Below, piece by piece: positions 30,879 to 34,469 of a stretch of 34,469 bases of DNA. The notes under the pieces are model-generated. The model was not told where the DNA came from. It saw only the letters and a program-made list of their open reading frames with translations, and ran no database searches. How positions within the stretch are numbered: the first letter of the stretch is position 1; every line of letters starts with the position of its first letter. This DNA comes from Paulinella micropora (Eukaryota; Cercozoa; Imbricatea; Euglyphida). The stretch spans positions 258,246-292,714 of the forward strand of contig BJOX01000102.1 in assembly GCA_009731375.1 (NCBI GenBank). The letters run 5' to 3'. The position numbers were made by a program, and so were the translations under genes.

Positions 30879-32477
30879 ATGACCGCACCGACACTGACCA
30901 ATAACCAATGGTATTACAAACAAGAAGAAGCACTGAGAGATAAACCACAAGATGCGGTTCTTATCAAGTGGGGGAATAAACAATTCGCCACTATGCCATG
31001 CCAAGAGGATTTCATTGAATTGATTGAAAGCACGCCCGATGACCAAAAGCAATACTATGAAGTATTAATGGAAAACAAACCCCAACGAATGTTTGCCGAC
31101 ATTGATGGCGATGAATTATCAATCACACGAGAGAAAATGTATGAGCGGTGGAACACGCTTATGGAAAACGTATTTGCCAATGTAGGCTTGAAGTATAATC
31201 CCAAAAAAGCCAAATTCTTAGACGCGTGTAAGGATGGTAAAATGTCGTGCCATTTTTCTTACGATAACGGCTTGGTATTCAAAAACTGCGAAACACAAAA
31301 AGATTTTTGGAAATATGTGGAGGTGGTGATTGAAAAAGATTACCCCGACCTCTGCTTCACGTTTGAACGAGCCGACAAAAATATTGAATTACGAACCATA
31401 CTTGATATCTCCGTCTATAACAAAAACAGGGCTTTTCGCACTATCTACTCTCATAAAGAAGATAGCGATCGCGTTTTGCTCCCGTATTCATACACACCAA
31501 AAACAAACACTTTGAAACTGCTACAAGATGTAGAAATAGATGATTATCTGATTATGCGCCCCGATGACAATACATTTTACGAAGTCAAAATTCCCGAATA
31601 TACAACTTTGAAACGATATCAACATATTACACTGGACGAAATACGCGGAATTATACTCCGCAAAATACCAAATGTAGAAATCGCTGAAATAAAGCAGAGA
31701 ATGTTTGTTTTGAAAACCAAGGGGACACGAGTATGTATTATAAATGGGGAAGAAAACACCAGCGACAATTGCTATGTAGTATGGAGAAGAGACAGCCTGT
31801 ATTTCTACTGCCATGATAGCAGTTGCGAGGGTAAAGGTATGAAAATTCACGAATTATCACCCCCGATCGTCCGTAATATCAACACGATTGATGACCTGCG
31901 CCGACTTGCCAGCGAATGTGATACTAAAGTAAAATTCAACGAGTTGATAGATACTGCTTTGGCGTGGATGAATAATTCATATACTTTTGCTAACTTGGCA
32001 AAGCCGACTATAATTGAAGAATACGTTGATTCCAAAGGCAAGAAGGTATTTCGTTATAAGACGGAGTCAGCAATGGAGTCATTCTTCAAAAACAAAAGAG
32101 TAAGGACAAAACTATCAAAGGAGGACTGGATATCATATGGTAAAAACCCCGCCACATTGAATGTTGTTGATTTGTATAAAATATGGACTACACACCCGAG
32201 AAGACGCGAAGTAAATGACGTAATCTTTGACCCCAAAGCATACTTTGATAACGACAAACAAGGATTTTATAACTTGTTTAAGGGTTTTGAAATCCCAGCG
32301 GACACATTAAAAGACGTGAAATCCTTCACGGCGGAAGAAGAAAAAAATGAAGCATTCTTTCAACATATCCTAAACAGATGGTGCGGGGGGAGGCAGGACA
32401 TATACAAAAAGGTGCTTGATATGTTTGCGAGCATTTACCAAAAGCCGTGGCAAAACTACACTTATCATTGGTTTTAA
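30879..32477 (+). CDS. Primase-helicase, N-terminal part (AEP primase), 532 aa to premature stop
   Basis: This would prime DNA synthesis and, with the downstream helicase part, unwind the element's DNA. It shows archaeo-eukaryotic primase motifs: DIDGD at 74-78 (metal-binding Asp), SCHFS at 123-127, and LDISVY..NRAFR at 175-187. Cysteines at 286, 298, 311 and 316 could form a zinc site as in herpesvirus/NCLDV-type primases. YNLFKGFEI at 464-472 resembles the D5 N-terminal region before the helicase. The frame stops at 32477, just where the P-loop should begin; the P-loop is in the -1 frame. Fused AEP and SF3 helicase is the standard replication protein of virophages, Polinton-like viruses and many giant viruses. 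It is AT-rich and intron-free, unlike the host part. Confidence 0.88.
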   Translation: MTAPTLTNNQWYYKQEEALRDKPQDAVLIKWGNKQFATMPCQEDFIELIESTPDDQKQYYEVLMENKPQRMFADIDGDELSITREKMYERWNTLMENVFANVGLKYNPKKAKFLDACKDGKMSCHFSYDNGLVFKNCETQKDFWKYVEVVIEKDYPDLCFTFERADKNIELRTILDISVYNKNRAFRTIYSHKEDSDRVLLPYSYTPKTNTLKLLQDVEIDDYLIMRPDDNTFYEVKIPEYTTLKRYQHITLDEIRGIILRKIPNVEIAEIKQRMFVLKTKGTRVCIINGEENTSDNCYVVWRRDSLYFYCHDSSCEGKGMKIHELSPPIVRNINTIDDLRRLASECDTKVKFNELIDTALAWMNNSYTFANLAKPTIIEEYVDSKGKKVFRYKTESAMESFFKNKRVRTKLSKEDWISYGKNPATLNVVDLYKIWTTHPRRREVNDVIFDPKAYFDNDKQGFYNLFKGFEIPADTLKDVKSFTAEEEKNEAFFQHILNRWCGGRQDIYKKVLDMFASIYQKPWQNYTYHWF

Positions 32478-33325
32478 CGAGCACTGAACGAGCAGGTAAG
32501 GGTATTATTCTTGAAATATTCAAAGACATAATAGGCGCCGATTATTACTTCCAGCCGTCCGACGTTAGAGAAATATTGGGCGATTTCAACGCGCAACTCG
32601 CAAAAGCAATCGTAGTATTTATGGACGAAATGGTATGGGGTGGTGATAAAGAACGAGCGGGAACAATTAAGAAACTCGTATCAGAAAACACGCTCACTCT
32701 TAAACAAAAATATTTACCAAATCTAACATTAGAAAATATGTTATTCCTAGTCCTTGCTTCAAACGAAGAGTGGGTAGTGCCAGCGGGAACCACTGAGCAA
32801 CGATGGCTAGTCCTTGAAGTGTCTGACGAACTGGCACTCATGAAAACAGACGAAAAGAGAAAAGTGATTGCGGATATTAGGTCTATTGACAGGCAACGAC
32901 TGGCAAAGTTTCTCCTTGAACGAGACCTCAGCGAGTTTAACGACCGCGAAACAATCATTACAAAGGGGCTACGAGAACAAAAAGTAAAATCTCTTTCAAA
33001 GTTGAGAAAGTGGTGGTTGGATTGCTTGAACTTGGGATATATCACGAAAGACTTTCCAGAAATTCATTTTGGTGGAGAGGTTTCAAAAGAAGCATTATAC
33101 GATGCGTATAAAGCAAATGCGAATGACCCGCACACTTCACGGGTTAGTTTCTGGACTAGTCTTAGAAAACTGATGCCAAATGTGGTAGAAAAGAAGAAAA
33201 CAACAGAAGCAGGTGTAAGAATTAAATACGTAGATTTACCAACCTTAGAAGAGTGTAAAAATCAATGGAAGGTTATTTACGGCGATAATGAATGGACTTT
33301 TGATGACGACGACGACGATGAATAA
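32420..33325 (+). pseudogene. Primase-helicase, C-terminal part (SF3 helicase), out of frame
   Basis: The frame continues the gene above after a -1 shift. It has a Walker A-like STERAGKGI, Walker B IVVFMDEM, sensor LVLASNEEW with Asn, and the arginine segment TTEQRW. A C-terminal domain ends in a run of Asp and Glu. There is no ATG before the Walker A motif; the first in-frame ATG falls at Walker B, so it cannot start on its own. The overlap with the upstream frame is 32420-32474, so the shift lies there. It may be a one-base loss in an A4 run, a sequencing error or, less likely, programmed frameshifting. Confidence 0.85.
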
Positions 33326-33330
33326 ACAAT

Positions 33331-33352
33331 AATACCAGTTGGTATTTTTTTT
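33331..33352 (+). terminator. Perfect hairpin plus T-run after the helicase
   Basis: AATACCA-GT-TGGTATT at 33331-33346 is followed by T residues, 6 nt after the TAA. It looks like an intrinsic or hairpin-type 3'-end signal. Confidence 0.5.
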
Positions 33353-33376
33353 CTACAATCTTATATTATAAGATAA

Positions 33377-33382
33377 TATATA
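33377..33382 (+). promoter_or_regulatory. TATATA motif before the 207-aa gene
   Basis: TATATA ends 2 nt before the ATG at 33385. Confidence 0.45.
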
Positions 33383-33384
33383 GT

Positions 33385-34008
33385 ATGAGTACTAAGCAAT
33401 ACTACCTTGACGAGATCGCCAAATGGGAGATTGATAGCAATGTAAAGAAACCGACCATTAAATGGACGAAACCCGACATTGTATCATTTTACGAAAAATA
33501 CCGACCCGAACAACCCCCGCGGGGTGATAACGTTGAATTTTCATTGCCCCCCGTTGATACATTGAAGGAAGTCGTTTTTGACGAACCAGAAGAATTTACG
33601 CCTTTTAAAGAAAGTGATTTGAAGGAAACTGGTATAACCGAAATCAAGGCTAACGTAGGAGAAGAATTGGCCAAAAAAGAAATGCCAGTTATGGAAAAGA
33701 AAACCCCGATTAAAGCAAAGCGGAATCCGCCCGAGAGTGGGTATAGTTGCTATGAAATAATAACGGCACATTTGAAAGTATCAAAAGACCCGTTTAACTT
33801 CTTGTACATGAAAGTGGATGACCGCACCATATTACAGGAGGATATGAAGAAATGGCACGAAAGCAGATACGGACATATACTGCCAGAGCAACGCCCCACT
33901 CTTAAATATGGTAAGTTAGATTATAAGACATTTTTCCGCGATGTCTTATCTCAACACGAGGGCAAACTCACGACACTAAAGGATATGTATGACAGGTTTC
34001 ATGTGTAA
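33385..34008 (+). CDS. Unknown protein, 207 aa
   Basis: The ATG start gives MSTKQYYLDEIAKWEID. Residues ~1-42 form a helical, Trp/Tyr-containing segment (IKWTKPDIVSFYEKYRP). Residues ~43-115 are acidic and Pro-rich, probably disordered. Residues ~118-207 are a second folded part (SGYSCYEIITAHLKVS, then TFFRDVLSQHEGKLTTLKDM). No known motif is recognised. Its position after the helicase suits an accessory replication or morphogenesis role, but that is a guess. Its stop overlaps the end of the convergent gene by 10 bp. Confidence 0.75.
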   Translation: MSTKQYYLDEIAKWEIDSNVKKPTIKWTKPDIVSFYEKYRPEQPPRGDNVEFSLPPVDTLKEVVFDEPEEFTPFKESDLKETGITEIKANVGEELAKKEMPVMEKKTPIKAKRNPPESGYSCYEIITAHLKVSKDPFNFLYMKVDDRTILQEDMKKWHESRYGHILPEQRPTLKYGKLDYKTFFRDVLSQHEGKLTTLKDMYDRFHV

Positions 34009-34469
34009 GAGGCAGTTAGTGCTACGTCGCGCATTACATCAATATTAAAATAAGATGGTTTGAAAGACACAGGCTCCGCAGACGCTGATTTATAATATAC
34101 TTCCATTGTTAATGGAGCATCCGTCGCGTATGCCACCAGAGCATCATTTGTTGTATTATTTACAATTCGTATAGTGCGGTTGTTGGTAGTGTCCGAGGGG
34201 TTTGGACAAGTCATCTGCCATATCAAATTCATTTGAACTCCATATCTTTGGATTAGCCACACACAATCAAAAGACTTATAATCAATGGCGGTTGTATAAT
34301 TTAATACTTCGGTATAGTAATCATATGTATTCGTGTCATCTGTGATATGAAACCAAAATTGGAATGTGGCAATGCCAGTCGGAGCGGGTAAATTCAATGA
34401 ACCACGAAATGATACATTAATGAAATAACCATATCCTAAACTTGATATGGTTTTGCTACCATATCCGCC
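33999..34469 (-). CDS. Partial beta-rich protein, possible virion component (5' end beyond window)
   Basis: The minus frame is open from the window edge to TGA at 33999, about 156 codons, and the real start lies outside. It begins GYGSKTISSLGYGYF, with later FQFWFHITDDTNTYDY, then SFDCVWLIQRYGVQMNLIWQ, then many Asn/Thr/Asp, and ends MRDVALTASYT. Alternating polar and hydrophobic residues with few charges suggest a beta-sandwich, as in capsid or fibre proteins of small dsDNA viruses. I cannot assign it to a major or minor capsid family. It is convergent with the 207-aa gene, the 3' ends overlapping by 10 bp. Confidence 0.6.
   Translation of the reverse strand, partial: GGYGSKTISSLGYGYFINVSFRGSLNLPAPTGIATFQFWFHITDDTNTYDYYTEVLNYTTAIDYKSFDCVWLIQRYGVQMNLIWQMTCPNPSDTTNNRTIRIVNNTTNDALVAYATDAPLTMEVYYKSASAEPVSFKPSYFNIDVMRDVALTASYT

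Noticed and set aside
32447-33325. Helicase part as an independent gene
   Set aside because: Its frame has only a GTG as possible start before Walker A, and homologous proteins are fused to the primase; it is the displaced end of the upstream gene.

Overview
The window is a eukaryotic nuclear contig that joins two very different kinds of DNA. Bases 1 to about 27,570 are dominated by tetranucleotide microsatellites: (TATC)n, (TACC)n, (ACAT)n, with some (CT)n, (AT)n, (TTGA)n and (TAG)n. Into these are set retroelement 3' ends and, from 6409 to 26604, the small exons of one protein kinase gene. From about 27,574 the sequence changes abruptly to compact, AT-rich, intron-free coding DNA of virus-like type (Polinton-like virus, virophage or related small dsDNA element), which runs off the right edge. 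Spliceosomal GT-AG introns, a retroelement and an integrated-looking viral element suggest a protist or alga, but an invertebrate cannot be excluded and I cannot name the species.

The kinase is easily missed because nearly every long open frame in the left part is microsatellite translation (poly-LSIY, poly-THI, poly-YVCM). Reading between the repeats gives 14 exons on the + strand with GT donors and AG acceptors. Together they cover the catalytic domain from helix C to the stop codon: helix C, hinge, helix E, HRDLKPDN, DFG, APE, DWW, the AGC-like RLLV..PSKRLG and [11 protein letters not shown] blocks, and a C-terminal tail. All 13 junction phases agree and the total is 854 nt (283 codons plus stop) spread over 20.2 kb. 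The first exons (glycine loop and beta-3 lysine) are not visible; they lie upstream or in the 271-base gap at 6092-6362. Most introns hold repeated, decaying copies ('echoes') of the edge of the adjacent exon, alternating with microsatellite tracts: about 12 copies for the helix E exon, 15 for the activation-loop exon and 8 for the RLG exon.

Bases 1-6091 hold copies of two retroelement 3' ends (called A and B here), a fragment with a restriction-endonuclease-like C-terminal reading frame (2796-3317), and an 841-bp tandem repeat. Element A and B copies recur inside kinase introns 3 and 6. Both element types end in the same ATCTCATC followed directly by (TATC)n, which suggests that retroelement tails seeded many of the microsatellites.

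The right part begins with a near-perfect 187-bp inverted repeat (27574-27760 and 27801-27987) and a G13 run. It then has two leftward genes (an unknown 124-aa protein and a 179-aa coiled-coil protein), a 737-bp divergent intergenic region with nine CCGACC/GGTCGG boxes, and four rightward genes: a small basic protein, a cysteine-rich putative zinc protein, a primase-helicase (AEP plus SF3 helicase, broken by a one-base frameshift near 32,450) and an unknown 207-aa protein. A leftward beta-rich partial reading frame, possibly a virion protein, is cut by the window end. Three of the four rightward starts lie 1-3 nt after a TATATA motif. The primase-helicase would be the element's replication protein; the capsid, integrase and packaging genes expected of such an element would lie beyond the window.
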